33,902 bases of DNA from Desulfuromonadales bacterium (GTDB lineage: Bacteria > Desulfobacterota > Desulfuromonadia > Desulfuromonadales > BM103): positions 1 through 33,902 of the forward strand of contig JAUWTX010000002.1 of assembly GCA_030614505.1 (NCBI GenBank), given 5' to 3'. The notes beneath the pieces were generated by a model. That model saw nothing but the letters and a program-made list of their open reading frames with translations. It was not told the DNA's origin and did no database searches. The translations under genes and the position numbers were made by a program. Shown here in pieces: positions 25,083-33,902 of the stretch; the first letter of the stretch is position 1; every line of letters begins with the position of its first letter.

Positions 25083-27728
25083 TTAATTATCCAGAGCGCT
25101 ACGGATCATTTCGGACACTTTACATAAGGCTCCGTCCAGTTTCTCCGGCTGGCTCCCACCCGCCTGGGCAAGGTCCGGTCGGCCACCACCACGTCCGCCA
25201 ACTTCAGCGGCCAGGGCTGCCACCAGTTTGCCGGCGTGCAACTGTTCGGTCAGATCAGCAGTTACCGCAACCAGCAGGTTGACCTTGCCTTCATAGGGGC
25301 AGCCTATGGCGACCACACCGGAACCGAGCTTGTCACGCAGCTTGTCGGCCATCTCTCGCAAGCCCTTACCGTCTGCCGAATCTACCTCGGCGGCCAACAG
25401 CTTGATGCCGTTGATTTCCTGAACCTGGTTCATGATGTCATCGGCCTGGCCAGCTTTCAGCCGGCTCTCAAGGGTGGCCAGTACACGCTCCAACTCTTTC
25501 TGGCGTTCCACCATCTTTACCAGACGGGTCTCCAGTTGAGGGCGGTCGCTTTTTACTAGGCCGGCCATGCGGCCGATGGCGTCTTCCTGTTGCTGCACCA
25601 AGTCCAGGGCACGGGTTCCGGTAGCGGCCTCAATCCGTCGGACACCAGCGGCAATCCCTGTTTCCTGGATGATTTTGAAAAGACCGATGTCACCTGCAGC
25701 GGTAGTGTGAGTGCCCCCGCAGAGTTCCATGCTGAAGTCGCCAAGATTGACGACCCGGACACGTTCACCGTATTTCTCGCCGAAGAGAGCCGTCGCACCG
25801 GCAGCGACCGCCTCATCAGCGGCCATTTCCCGAGTTTCCACGGCACGATTCTCACGGATGCGTTCGTTGACCTCGGTTTCGATGCGACGCAGTTCTTCGG
25901 CGGTCACCGCCGAGAAATGACTGAAGTCGAAGCGCAGGCGCTCCGGAGCAACCAGGGAGCCTGCCTGCTTGACGTGGTCGCCGAGTACCTCGACCAGGAC
26001 AGCCTGCAGGATATGGGTTGAGGTGTGGTTCAGGGCGGTTGCCTGACGAGCTGCAGCATCAACTGCGAGTTCAACCTTCTGGCCGATCACCAGGGTCCCT
26101 TCGACAACTTTGCCAATGTGAACAATCAGTTCCGGTAACGGTTTTATCGTGCCGGTGATTTCTATCCTGAGTCCCGGTGCGCTGATCGTGCCGATATCAC
26201 CGGCCTGACCGCCCGATTCGCCATAGAAAGGTGTTGATTCAGTGATGATCTCGACCCGTTCACTGGCACCGGCCTGACTGACCTGCTCACCATCGTGCAG
26301 GATTGCTGCAATGCGGCTGCTCGCCTGCAACTCATTATAACCACAGAAGTCCACCGTATTGCCCTGCTCGACCAGCTCACGATAAACAGGACCGATCGCC
26401 TCTTCGCCAGATCCTTTCCAGTGCGCGCGAGCCTTCTGACGTTGCTCTTCCATGCAGGTTTCGAATCCGGCATCATCGATGGTAAGGCCTTTTGCTTCAA
26501 CGATGTCAGCCGTCAGGTCGGTCGGGAACCCGTAGGTATCGTAGAGTTTGAAAAGCACGTTGCCGGGAATCACTGTTGATTTCTCACGGAGCAGGCGGTC
26601 GACCTCTTCGTTGAGGATACGCAGGCCGTTGTCGAGAGTCTGGATAAAACGTTCTTCTTCCTTCTCAACGATTTTGGCGACAAAGCTTTTGCGTTCGGCT
26701 TCCTGTGGATAGGCTTCGGTCATAAATTCGAGGACGAAAACTGCCGTCTTGTAGAGTACGGGATCAGCAAAGCCGAGCATCTTGGCATGACGCATGGCAC
26801 GACGCATGATGCGGCGCAGCACATAACCGCGTCCTTCGTTACTCGGCATGACGCCGTCAGCGATCAGGTAAGCTGTGGCCCTGCTGTGATCGGTCATGAC
26901 CCGCATCGAGACATCATCCTCAGGGTTATCACCGTAGGTTTTTCCGGAAAGCTTTTCAATATAGCCGATGATATCGCGCATAAGGTTGGTGTCGTAGTTT
27001 GATAGAACACCTTGCATTACAGTGGTAAGTCGTTCTAGACCCATGCCGGTGTCGACAGCCGGTTTCGGTAGCGGCACCAACTCGCCATCTGTCTGGCGGT
27101 TGAACTGCATGAAGACATTGTTCCAGATCTCCATGTAGCGGTCGCAGTCACAGCCGACGGTGCAATTCGGAGAGTCGCAACCGATTTCTGGTCCGTTGTC
27201 ATAGAAGATTTCCGAGCAGGGGCCGCAGGGGCCGGTGTCGCCCATCGACCAGAAATTATCCTCCTCAAAACGGAAAATCCGCTCGCGAGGGACCCCCTCC
27301 TGTTCATGCCAGATGTCGGCTGCTTCGTCGTCGTCGGTATAGACTGAGACGTAGAGGCGGTCCTTGTCGATACCCATGTCGACAGTGAGAAATTCCCAGG
27401 CATAGGCAATCGCTTCTTTTTTGAAATAATCGCCGAAAGAAAAATTGCCGAGCATCTCGAAAAAAGTGTGGTGGCGGGCGGTGCGGCCGACATTTTCAAG
27501 GTCATTATGCTTACCGCCGGCACGGACACACTTCTGCGAGGTGGTGGCGCGGACGTAGGCCCGTTTTTCCTGGCCCAGGAAGCAGTCCTTGAACTGGTTC
27601 ATGCCGGCGTTGGTAAAGAGAAGGGTCGGATCGTTGTGTGGGACCAAAGAGGATGAAGCAACGATCGTATGGCCGCGATCTTCAAAAAACTTAAGAAAAA
27701 GTTGACGTATTTCGCTACCGGTTTTCAT
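25083..27728 (-). CDS. alaS: Alanyl-tRNA synthetase
   Basis: An 881-residue class II synthetase charging tRNA-Ala. The N-terminal catalytic domain has [34 protein letters not shown]-like sequence (motif 2 region); the editing domain carries HTSTHIL (HxxxH) and CGGTH zinc/active-site residues near 665; the C-Ala end has [12 protein letters not shown]. The start at ATG 27728 ([11 protein letters not shown]) is chosen on homology; a TTG at 27740 is possible. It overlaps the end of recX by 14 bases. Normal length. The CDNC-type cysteines near residue 180 (CDSPNC, CDCDRY) may bind zinc. Confidence 0.97.
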   Translation of the reverse strand: MKTGSEIRQLFLKFFEDRGHTIVASSSLVPHNDPTLLFTNAGMNQFKDCFLGQEKRAYVRATTSQKCVRAGGKHNDLENVGRTARHHTFFEMLGNFSFGDYFKKEAIAYAWEFLTVDMGIDKDRLYVSVYTDDDEAADIWHEQEGVPRERIFRFEEDNFWSMGDTGPCGPCSEIFYDNGPEIGCDSPNCTVGCDCDRYMEIWNNVFMQFNRQTDGELVPLPKPAVDTGMGLERLTTVMQGVLSNYDTNLMRDIIGYIEKLSGKTYGDNPEDDVSMRVMTDHSRATAYLIADGVMPSNEGRGYVLRRIMRRAMRHAKMLGFADPVLYKTAVFVLEFMTEAYPQEAERKSFVAKIVEKEEERFIQTLDNGLRILNEEVDRLLREKSTVIPGNVLFKLYDTYGFPTDLTADIVEAKGLTIDDAGFETCMEEQRQKARAHWKGSGEEAIGPVYRELVEQGNTVDFCGYNELQASSRIAAILHDGEQVSQAGASERVEIITESTPFYGESGGQAGDIGTISAPGLRIEITGTIKPLPELIVHIGKVVEGTLVIGQKVELAVDAAARQATALNHTSTHILQAVLVEVLGDHVKQAGSLVAPERLRFDFSHFSAVTAEELRRIETEVNERIRENRAVETREMAADEAVAAGATALFGEKYGERVRVVNLGDFSMELCGGTHTTAAGDIGLFKIIQETGIAAGVRRIEAATGTRALDLVQQQEDAIGRMAGLVKSDRPQLETRLVKMVERQKELERVLATLESRLKAGQADDIMNQVQEINGIKLLAAEVDSADGKGLREMADKLRDKLGSGVVAIGCPYEGKVNLLVAVTADLTEQLHAGKLVAALAAEVGGRGGGRPDLAQAGGSQPEKLDGALCKVSEMIRSALDN

Positions 27729-28248
27729 CGTGGGATTCAAAGCCTTTCCGTGTCAATTGATCCATGATGCAGCCGATTGTAAAGCCGCGTCGTTGGAGAA
27801 AATGTACAACCCGGCGTCGCTCCTTGACTGGTGCCAGACTGTAGTTGAAATCGGGAAATCGTCGTTTCAGCAGTGATGCCAGCAACAGCTCCTCATCACA
27901 GTCCTCGCGAGCCTTGTCCAGCGTCTGACAGGCGAGCTCTTTACTGATGCCATGTTGTTGCAGGTCAAGCAGAATGCGCAGACCGACCGCACGGCCCTGG
28001 GTCATCAGGCTGGTTGCCCGGTTCAGAGCATAGCGGGCATCATTGAGGTAGCCAAGGTCGAGGCAACGCTGCAAAGCCTCATCGATGCGTGTTTGGTCAA
28101 ACCCCTTGTCAACCAGGCGCTGGCGCAACTCCGCCCGACTGTAGTCGCGGCGTGTCAATATCCGCAAAGCTGTCGGCCAGGGGTCAGTCCGGTCTGCTGT
28201 CTGTTCAGCTTTTTTTGTCACCTGTCTCGCCGGTGCCCTCGAAGGCAT
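27715..28248 (-). CDS. recX: Regulatory protein RecX
   Basis: A 177-residue RecA inhibitor made of three-helix repeats. Recognised by [29 protein letters not shown] and the later [10 protein letters not shown] and I-x-x-x-L helices. RecX binds within the RecA filament groove and limits filament growth. The start is uncertain: ATG 28248 (used here) overlaps pilT by 44 bases, GTG 28221 by 17; neither has a clear SD. Separated from recA by pilT, an unusual arrangement compared with adjacent recA-recX pairs. Ends overlapping alaS. Confidence 0.88.
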   Translation of the reverse strand: MPSRAPARQVTKKAEQTADRTDPWPTALRILTRRDYSRAELRQRLVDKGFDQTRIDEALQRCLDLGYLNDARYALNRATSLMTQGRAVGLRILLDLQQHGISKELACQTLDKAREDCDEELLLASLLKRRFPDFNYSLAPVKERRRVVHFLQRRGFTIGCIMDQLTRKGFESHDENR

Positions 28249-29338
28249 CCCAGGAAAGGTCTGAAGTCGACGAGACCCCGGAGACCTTGAGTTTGAAGTC
28301 GTCTGGGTTGGAACATTGCCGCAGAGCCTCTTCAAAGCTGATCATCTTCGATTTCATCAGGGCCATCAGTGACTGGTCGAAGGTCTGCATGCCGTAAGAT
28401 TCGTGACCCTGCTGGATTGCTTCCGGCAGTAATTTGGTTTGCTCCTTGTCGTCAATCATCTGGCGGACCCTTGCCGAAGCCACCATGATCTCGACAGCCG
28501 GGACACGGCCCTTGCCGTCGAGTTTTGGCACCAAGCGCATGGAAATGACACCGCGCAAGACCGCTGCCAACTGGATGCGCATCTGGCGCTGCTGGAAAGG
28601 CGGGAAGACCGAGATAATTCTATTGACCGTTTCCGTGGCGTCGATCGTATGTAAAGTTGAGAGCACCAGGTGTCCGGTTTCAGCTGCTGTCAGTGCGGTC
28701 TCGATCGTTTCGTGGTCACGCATCTCGCCGACCAGAATGACGTCGGGATCCTGGCGCAGGGCTGATTTCAGGGCGGGCTGAAAGCCCAGGGTGTCGGAGC
28801 CGACTTCACGCTGGTTAATGATGCTTTTTTTGTCGCGATGGAGGAACTCGATTGGATCCTCGATCGTAACAATATGTGATTTGCGGTTGGTATTGATGTA
28901 GTCGATCAGTGCGGCAAGGGTGGTTGACTTTCCTGAACCGGTGGCACCGGTAACCAGAATCAGACCACGATTGGCCATGGCCATTTTTTTGATAACCGGT
29001 GGCAGCAACAGGTCGTCCAGGTTTTTGATGTCAAAAGGAATAGCACGGAACACCAGTGAAATCGAGCCGCGCTGGGTAAAAGCATTAACACGGAAGCGCC
29101 CTAATCCGGGGACCCCATATGCCAGGTCTACCTCGCAGGCTGTCTCAAAACGCTCCCTCTGCAGATCATTCATGATCTCTTCGGTAATCTGTTCGGTCTG
29201 CTCCGGGCTGATCCGCGGTGCTTTCGGCAGAGGACGTAGAGTGCCGTCTATGCGGTAGATCGGCGGTAGGCCCGCTTTGAGGTGAATGTCGGAAGCTCCG
29301 GATTTCAGACCAACTGACAGGATTTCATTGAGGTCCAT
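28205..29338 (-). CDS. pilT: Twitching motility ATPase PilT
   Basis: A 377-residue hexameric ATPase that retracts type IV pili. An N-terminal PAS-like region (1-100) precedes the RecA-fold domain: Walker A GATGSGKST at 131-139, Asp box TIEDPIEFLH, Walker B ILVGEMRD and His box STLHTIDA. The C-terminal tail ([11 protein letters not shown]) is polar. Its SD lies inside the end of recA with a three-base gap, so recA and pilT are cotranslated. No other pilus gene is in the window. Desulfuromonadia usually carry several pilT copies; which one this is cannot be said. Confidence 0.96.
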   Translation of the reverse strand: MDLNEILSVGLKSGASDIHLKAGLPPIYRIDGTLRPLPKAPRISPEQTEQITEEIMNDLQRERFETACEVDLAYGVPGLGRFRVNAFTQRGSISLVFRAIPFDIKNLDDLLLPPVIKKMAMANRGLILVTGATGSGKSTTLAALIDYINTNRKSHIVTIEDPIEFLHRDKKSIINQREVGSDTLGFQPALKSALRQDPDVILVGEMRDHETIETALTAAETGHLVLSTLHTIDATETVNRIISVFPPFQQRQMRIQLAAVLRGVISMRLVPKLDGKGRVPAVEIMVASARVRQMIDDKEQTKLLPEAIQQGHESYGMQTFDQSLMALMKSKMISFEEALRQCSNPDDFKLKVSGVSSTSDLSWDAFEGTGETGDKKS

Positions 29339-29341
29339 GAA

Positions 29342-30364
29342 TTATTCTCCTTCAGACGAAGTTCCTGCAGGGTTAAGGCCGTAATTATCGAGAACTTTCG
29401 CTTCGATCTCCGCTGCCGCTTCAGGGTGTTCGGCCAGGTATTTCTTGGCGTTCTCACGACCCTGACCGATGCGATCTTCACCATAAGAAAACCAAGAACC
29501 ACTTTTCTCGACAATGTTGCATTCAACACCGAGATCGAGCAAATCCCCCTCACGTGAAATGCCGGTGCCGTACATGATGTCGAATTCTGCTTCCTTGAAA
29601 GGCGGAGCAATTTTGTTCTTGACAATTTTTACCCGAGTGCGGTTGCCGATCGCATCCTGTCCCTGTTTGAGAGAGGCAATCCGACGGATGTCCATGCGCA
29701 CGGTAGAGTAGAATTTCAAGGCGTTGCCGCCAGTTGTGGTTTCAGGGTTGCCGAACATGACGCCGATCTTCATGCGGATCTGGTTGATGAAAATTACGCA
29801 GCAGTTTGATTTACTGATGGTCCCTGTCAGTTTACGTAGAGCCTGAGACATCAGCCGTGCCTGAAGACCCATGTGCGAGTCGCCCATTTCGCCTTCGATT
29901 TCTGCGCGCGGGACGAGGGCGGCAACCGAGTCGATGATCAAGACATCAATGGCGCCGCTGCGCACGAGAACTTCGACAATTTCAAGGGCCTGTTCACCAG
30001 TGTCTGGTTGTGATATCAGCAGCTCATCAATGTTGACACCGAGTTTCCTGGCGTAATGGATATCAAGGGCATGCTCGGCATCAACAAAAGCAGCAACACC
30101 GCCTGTTTTTTGAGCCTCTGCGGCAATGTGCAATGCCAGGGTCGTTTTGCCTGAAGACTCAGGTCCATAGATCTCAATGACTCGTCCGCGTGGGACACCG
30201 CCTATGCCGAGAGCAATATCCAGACTTAAGGCTCCGGTTGGAATCGACCCGATGTCCGGCAGGACAGCTCCTTCGCCGAGACGCATGATGCTGCCTTTGC
30301 CGAACTGTTTTTCAATCTGGCCCATGGCCAGTTCAATAGCTCTGTTGCGATCACTCTCTGCCAT
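29342..30364 (-). CDS. recA: Recombinase RecA
   Basis: A 340-residue DNA strand-exchange ATPase and LexA coprotease. Walker A GPESSGKT at 67-74, ALKFYSSVR-like segment ([11 protein letters not shown]), L2-region [12 protein letters not shown] and the acidic C-terminal tail (TSSEGE). GTAAGGAGGG before the ATG is a strong SD. It follows thpR by 53 bases; I see no palindromic LexA box in this gap, so any SOS promoter may lie further upstream or follow a different consensus. Normal length. Confidence 0.99.
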   Translation of the reverse strand: MAESDRNRAIELAMGQIEKQFGKGSIMRLGEGAVLPDIGSIPTGALSLDIALGIGGVPRGRVIEIYGPESSGKTTLALHIAAEAQKTGGVAAFVDAEHALDIHYARKLGVNIDELLISQPDTGEQALEIVEVLVRSGAIDVLIIDSVAALVPRAEIEGEMGDSHMGLQARLMSQALRKLTGTISKSNCCVIFINQIRMKIGVMFGNPETTTGGNALKFYSTVRMDIRRIASLKQGQDAIGNRTRVKIVKNKIAPPFKEAEFDIMYGTGISREGDLLDLGVECNIVEKSGSWFSYGEDRIGQGRENAKKYLAEHPEAAAEIEAKVLDNYGLNPAGTSSEGE

Positions 30365-30417
30365 CAGTTTCCCTCCTTACGGGGTCAATGCACGTAATAT
30401 GAATTTTAGGTTGTCTA

Positions 30418-30993
30418 CTACACTTTGTTGGCTTCATCATCAAAATTTACCGTTAGTAGCGGAATATGTTCTGCCCCGTCAGGGTGCAGACGGCTTTCAA
30501 AAAGAACTAACCTGTCAACGGGTAGCTGGCCAATCGGTGTTTGGCCGACAGAGTTGAATAAATTAGTCAAGTCAGCTTTTCGCTGTCGCAGTCGTCCGAT
30601 GGTCAAGTGCGGGGAATAAGGCCGTGACTCAGTAGCAATTCCCTCTCGACGCAGGCATTTGCGGCAATCTCTGTGAAGTCTCTTGAGCTGGTCTTTGGGC
30701 TCCAGATCAAGCCAGAGGATACGAGGTCGGTGCAGATTGGGGAATGCTCCAAGTCCTTTGACCTCGACCATGAAAGGCCGTTGATGTCGCTTAACGGATA
30801 GCACAGAAACCCTGATCTTTTCAAGGTCTTCCTGTTTGGTCTCACCGAAGAAATGCAAGGTCAGATGCAGGTTTTCAGAACGGATCCAGCGAACGCCCGT
30901 TATCTGTGCCTGAATGTGACTCTGGATTGCACTGATGGCCTCCTTCAGTTGCTGAGGTAATGGGATGGCTAAAAAAGTCCTAATCGAGGACAT
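30418..30993 (-). CDS. thpR: RNA 2',3'-cyclic phosphodiesterase (2H family, LigT/ThpR)
   Basis: A 191-residue member of the 2H phosphoesterase superfamily with both HxTx motifs: HLTL at 43-46 and HLTI at 129-132. These enzymes open 2',3'-cyclic phosphate ends on RNA and can ligate 2'-5' in vitro. The start at 30993 (MSSIRTFLAIPLP) follows GAGGG and overlaps the end of the kinase fragment by 14 bases; an ATG at 31005 is also possible. It is between a sensor kinase and recA; cinA-thpR-recA order is, as I recall, a known neighbourhood in several bacteria. Confidence 0.93.
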   Translation of the reverse strand: MSSIRTFLAIPLPQQLKEAISAIQSHIQAQITGVRWIRSENLHLTLHFFGETKQEDLEKIRVSVLSVKRHQRPFMVEVKGLGAFPNLHRPRILWLDLEPKDQLKRLHRDCRKCLRREGIATESRPYSPHLTIGRLRQRKADLTNLFNSVGQTPIGQLPVDRLVLFESRLHPDGAEHIPLLTVNFDDEANKV

Positions 30994-31480
30994 ATCGACC
31001 CTCATCAGGATCGACCAGAGGCAGAAGCGCTGAGAAACAGCTTCCTTGATCGGGGCCGGCACTTTCGACCCAGATCAGGCCTGCATGGGTCTCAATAATG
31101 CCCTTGGCCAAGGTCAAACCGAGCCCGATTCCTTTGCCTCCAAATCGGGCTTGAGATGTTGAATGCCCGGAAATGTCTCCCACTTCCTGGAATTTGTCGA
31201 AAATTCGAATCTGGTCTTCCTGCTCGAGCCCTATACCGCTGTCGCTGATTGATATTTCCAGATAACTTTCTACCAAAACGCTATCAAAAAAACTTTCAGA
31301 AAACGCCTTTAGATTTTTAGCAAGCCCCGAGACTTCTTTCTGTTGGAGAACTCTCCCGGTGATACGAACCCAGCCACCTTCAGGAGTGAACTTTATGGCG
31401 TTTTCCAGCAGTCGGCCGAAGGCCCGTTGTAAATGATGGACATCGCCCCGTATTATGGTGTCGTCGGGAAATCCCTGCAA
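30980..31480 (-). pseudogene. Detached ATPase domain of the sensor kinase (after in-frame TAA)
   Basis: These 166 codons are in the same frame as the kinase upstream and follow its TAA directly. They encode the HATPase_c domain with N box LLENAIKFTP, G1 SDSGIGL, F box IFDKFQE and G2 GKGIGLGLTLAKG. The first codon after the stop is TTG, which could in principle restart translation, but no SD is convincing there. With one residue instead of the stop, the kinase would be complete. No other lesion is visible in this part. Confidence 0.8.
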
Positions 31481-32932
31481 TTAAATGCGCAGCTTGCGTG
31501 TTTCACAGTTCGGCCTGAATTCAGCAAGCAGTTCATTGATCATTGGCCAGGGGTTGAAAGCTTCATGAGCCATGTAGAGAGCTTTTGCTTCAAGCTTGGC
31601 TGCTTCCAAAAGGTCGTCAACGATGTGATTGAGTCGCCTACTGCCACGTATGATGACATCCAGGGCCCGTTTTTCGTTTTCACCAAGAATCTGTCCTGCT
31701 TCACTCTGGAGAAACTCCGCTCCGGAAAGGATGGTTGTCAGAGGTGTGCGCAGTTCATGCGAGGCCAATGACAGAAAGGCACTTTTCATCTGGTTGAGAC
31801 TCTGCAGGGTGCGATGATGATGTTCGAGTTGTTCCAGATTGTCACGCAGGGTCGACCGGGAGCGCTCAAGTTCGCGCAGGCTGGCAAAATTGAGCCGGTG
31901 TTGCCATTGCAACTCATCAAAGAGCTCGGCGTTTTTCAGCAAAGGGCCGAGCTGTCTGCCAATTGCCTGTATGAGTCGCACATCCTCGCGGTTGAAGATC
32001 CGCTTGCCACGGTCGAAAATGAAGAGGACGCCCAGAGTTTCTTCCTCGGCGATAAATGGAACGGCCAAAAAAGCGTGCCAGTTGTCCGCAGCAACCGCAC
32101 TGGAAATTCGACGATGATCTTTCTGTAGATTGGTGGAAAGACGCGGTCGACCGGTCTCCGCTACTTTGCCGGCTAACCCCATTCCAGGCTGTATCCGACC
32201 TAGTTCTTCAACCACATTGTCGGGAATGTTGCGATGGAGAGCCAGTGTCATCTCTGTTCCTCGCTGTTCCAGCAGGAATATTCCTCCTCCCGATATGGCA
32301 AGGCTCCTGATGACTTCATCCAGGATAATCTCAAGCGTGTGCGGCAGGTCATGCCCTTCGGCAACACGATGGGAGATTTCGTTGAGTAGTGTGAGGTGCC
32401 GGTTATGGCGCTGCAGTTCGAGTTGCAGGTTGGTCGTCTGTGTAACATCACGAAAACTGCCGTAGATAATCTGGCGATTTTTCATGTGCCCGGTTCGGAC
32501 CTTGATTTTGCCAAGGAACTGGCTGCCGTCTTTGCGCCGAAACTTGATTCCGCTGATTTCGGCCTCGCCCTGCTTGACGACTGTGCTGATCATGCGTAAC
32601 AGGAGTTGACGATGCTCACGGGAGAAGAGCACCTTGAAGGTCAGATGGACACCTTCCCCCAGGGTATAGCCCAGCAGGTCCTCCGCCTGACGGTTGATTT
32701 CCAGCAGTGAGCCGTCTTCCTGGTCAAAGACAAACAAGGCCTCACCGGCGTTCTGGATAAGTTGTCGGTCGCGACTGCGGTAATTTTCGAGTAACTCTGC
32801 CTGTTGCCGACTGGTCTCTTTGCTGGTCAGCAGTTTGTCCCTCAACTCCCTTGCCTGGCTCTGGTTTCGTCTGGCCCAGATGATGGCCAGGATTACACTG
32901 ATAAATGCTATGGCTAGGACAGCTGTGGTCAT
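31481..32932 (-). CDS. Membrane-anchored PAS-GAF sensor kinase, truncated before its ATPase domain
   Basis: The upstream part of a sensor kinase (483 residues from ATG 32932). Using numbering from that ATG: one transmembrane helix near 1-20, a charged coil, a PAS domain (about 53-165), a GAF domain (about 180-333), a coiled coil and a HisKA domain with the phospho-accepting His392 in SHELRTP. It ends at TAA 31481-31483 in the linker where the ATPase domain should start. ATG 32932 is preferred over TTG 32938: GGGAG lies upstream and the cinA stop is two bases away. Alone this product cannot autophosphorylate, though it might dimerise or be phosphorylated in trans. Confidence 0.9.
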   Translation of the reverse strand: MTTAVLAIAFISVILAIIWARRNQSQARELRDKLLTSKETSRQQAELLENYRSRDRQLIQNAGEALFVFDQEDGSLLEINRQAEDLLGYTLGEGVHLTFKVLFSREHRQLLLRMISTVVKQGEAEISGIKFRRKDGSQFLGKIKVRTGHMKNRQIIYGSFRDVTQTTNLQLELQRHNRHLTLLNEISHRVAEGHDLPHTLEIILDEVIRSLAISGGGIFLLEQRGTEMTLALHRNIPDNVVEELGRIQPGMGLAGKVAETGRPRLSTNLQKDHRRISSAVAADNWHAFLAVPFIAEEETLGVLFIFDRGKRIFNREDVRLIQAIGRQLGPLLKNAELFDELQWQHRLNFASLRELERSRSTLRDNLEQLEHHHRTLQSLNQMKSAFLSLASHELRTPLTTILSGAEFLQSEAGQILGENEKRALDVIIRGSRRLNHIVDDLLEAAKLEAKALYMAHEAFNPWPMINELLAEFRPNCETRKLRI

Positions 32933-32934
32933 GA

Positions 32935-33902
32935 TCAACTCTCCCGCCCATCGTCTGAAAGTCGGGATGTGCCGGACAGCCTGGATATAACCAGGCGGCG
33001 AAGCCAGTCGATGGCTGTGCAGGCAGTGCGCAACCTGACCTGGTCGCGGTTGCCGGAGAAGTTGAATCGCTCAACGCGCTCTCCCCAGGGGCTGCTCATG
33101 GCCAGATAGACAGTGCCGACCGGCTTGTCGTCTGTACCGCCGTCGGGGCCGGCGATGCCGGTAACAGCAAGGCTGATGTCGGTGCGAGCTGTTGCGCGTA
33201 CGCCTTTGGCCATTGCCTCAGCACACTCAGCGCTGACGGCGCCATGGTGATCAATAACCTTTTGGGGGACTTTCAGGCAATTCAGCTTGGCGGAGTTGGC
33301 ATATGAGACGACACTGCGTTCCAGGAAAGCCGATGACCCCGGTTGGTCGGTGAGCAGTTTGGCGATCAGGCCGCCGGTGCATGATTCGGCAAGAGACAAG
33401 GTGTTCCCGGAAATTGACAGAAAACGTGCTGTGTTGCCGGCCAGAGTGTCACTGTCGATACCGACAACATAGTCGCCCAGAGTCTTACGTACGGCCAATT
33501 CGGCCTGATCGACCAGCTTTTGGGCTTTTTCTCCCTTGGCATGTAGTTTGACCTGCACCATTGGGAACTCAATATTGAATGCCAATTCAACTGCTTCCGG
33601 CAAGCCGTTGCGGTTGATGCGTGTCTCAACTTCTGGTTCCGGCAGGCCGAAGATGGTCACGACCCGTCGGCATTGCACGGGAAGGTTTGGGAAACGGTTC
33701 AACAGCGAGGGGACGACATACTCCTCAAGCATGGCCAGCATTTCGTGGGGGACGCCGGGCAGAAAGAAAAGATCGCTCTGCTTGCTCTGCAGATGAAAGC
33801 CTGGCGCTGTGCCGTTCTTGTTGGTAATGACGTTGCTGCGGCTTGGAATGAGTGCCTGTTTCTCGTTGCGCGGGTGCATTTCCCTTCTCCATGCGCGAAA
33901 AC
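32935..33902 (-). CDS. cinA: CinA family protein (5' end outside window)
   Basis: The frame is open to the window edge at 33902, so the ATG at 33879 is internal. The visible part holds the end of the MoaB/MogA-like N-terminal domain (GTAPGF, FFLPGVPHEM), the middle linker domain and the C-terminal PncC-type amidase (SLAESCTGGLIA with the catalytic Ser, VSYANSAK, TGIAGPDGGTDDKPVGTVY). CinA proteins combine ADP-ribose pyrophosphatase and nicotinamide-nucleotide amidase activity in NAD recycling; in streptococci cinA is cotranscribed with recA in competence. Here recA lies two genes downstream in the same direction, so a shared transcript is plausible. Confidence 0.96.
   Translation of the reverse strand, partial: FRAWRREMHPRNEKQALIPSRSNVITNKNGTAPGFHLQSKQSDLFFLPGVPHEMLAMLEEYVVPSLLNRFPNLPVQCRRVVTIFGLPEPEVETRINRNGLPEAVELAFNIEFPMVQVKLHAKGEKAQKLVDQAELAVRKTLGDYVVGIDSDTLAGNTARFLSISGNTLSLAESCTGGLIAKLLTDQPGSSAFLERSVVSYANSAKLNCLKVPQKVIDHHGAVSAECAEAMAKGVRATARTDISLAVTGIAGPDGGTDDKPVGTVYLAMSSPWGERVERFNFSGNRDQVRLRTACTAIDWLRRLVISRLSGTSRLSDDGRES

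Noticed and set aside
30365-30417. LexA operator before recA
   Set aside because: Neither a CTGT-N8-ACAG type nor a GGTT/AACC-type palindrome could be seen in the gap.

Overview
The window looks like a chromosomal segment of a Desulfuromonadia (Desulfuromonas/Pelobacter/Geobacter-type, former Deltaproteobacteria) bacterium. The basis is gene content and order recalled from that group: hslV-hslU-argB-argD-argF-argG-argH followed by dapA-dapB-dapL, and recA-pilT next to alaS. Lysine/DAP synthesis goes through the LL-diaminopimelate aminotransferase DapL, and many two-component and c-di-GMP genes are scattered between housekeeping genes. Nearly everything is on the minus strand. No gene-free stretch exceeds about 300 bases; the longest (244-527) holds a terminator and a good sigma-70 promoter. 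No tRNA, rRNA, CRISPR array, transposase or phage gene was seen.

Layout. 1-243: end of a histidine kinase. 528-905: SpoIIAA-like protein behind its own promoter. 1154-3447 (minus): diguanylate cyclase response regulator, a tRNA-dihydrouridine synthase broken by an in-frame TAA, and a DUF3820 protein. 3556-6730: ABC-F ATPase Uup, divergent from the S1-domain protein CvfB and a Cys-rich mini-protein. 6817-10350: a lone receiver protein, an unknown protein, an HD-GYP phosphodiesterase and a DUF4126 membrane protein. 10409-23663 (minus): a long biosynthetic run, read hslV, hslU, argB, argD, argF, zinc-ribbon/RDD membrane protein, argG, Nudix hydrolase, argH, lipoprotein, dapA, dapB, dapL. It makes arginine from N-acetylglutamate onward and the DAP precursor of lysine and peptidoglycan, preceded by a protease. 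23901-25043: receiver-histidine kinase hybrid. 25083-33902 (minus): cinA, histidine kinase (split by an in-frame TAA), thpR, recA, pilT, recX, alaS, packed with overlapping or nearly abutting ends.

I did not find an obvious new multi-gene defence or metabolic system. The most distinctive signals are: (i) a family of tandem heptamer repeats (units such as TGGCGCG, CGTGGNN, GGACGNG, usually followed by GAAA) lying in gaps of the arg-dap run, mostly right after stop codons, once inside a lipoprotein signal peptide; (ii) two otherwise intact genes (dus, sensor kinase) each interrupted by one in-frame TAA with clear homologous coding sequence beyond; and (iii) a conserved-looking gene of unknown function at 7383-8153.
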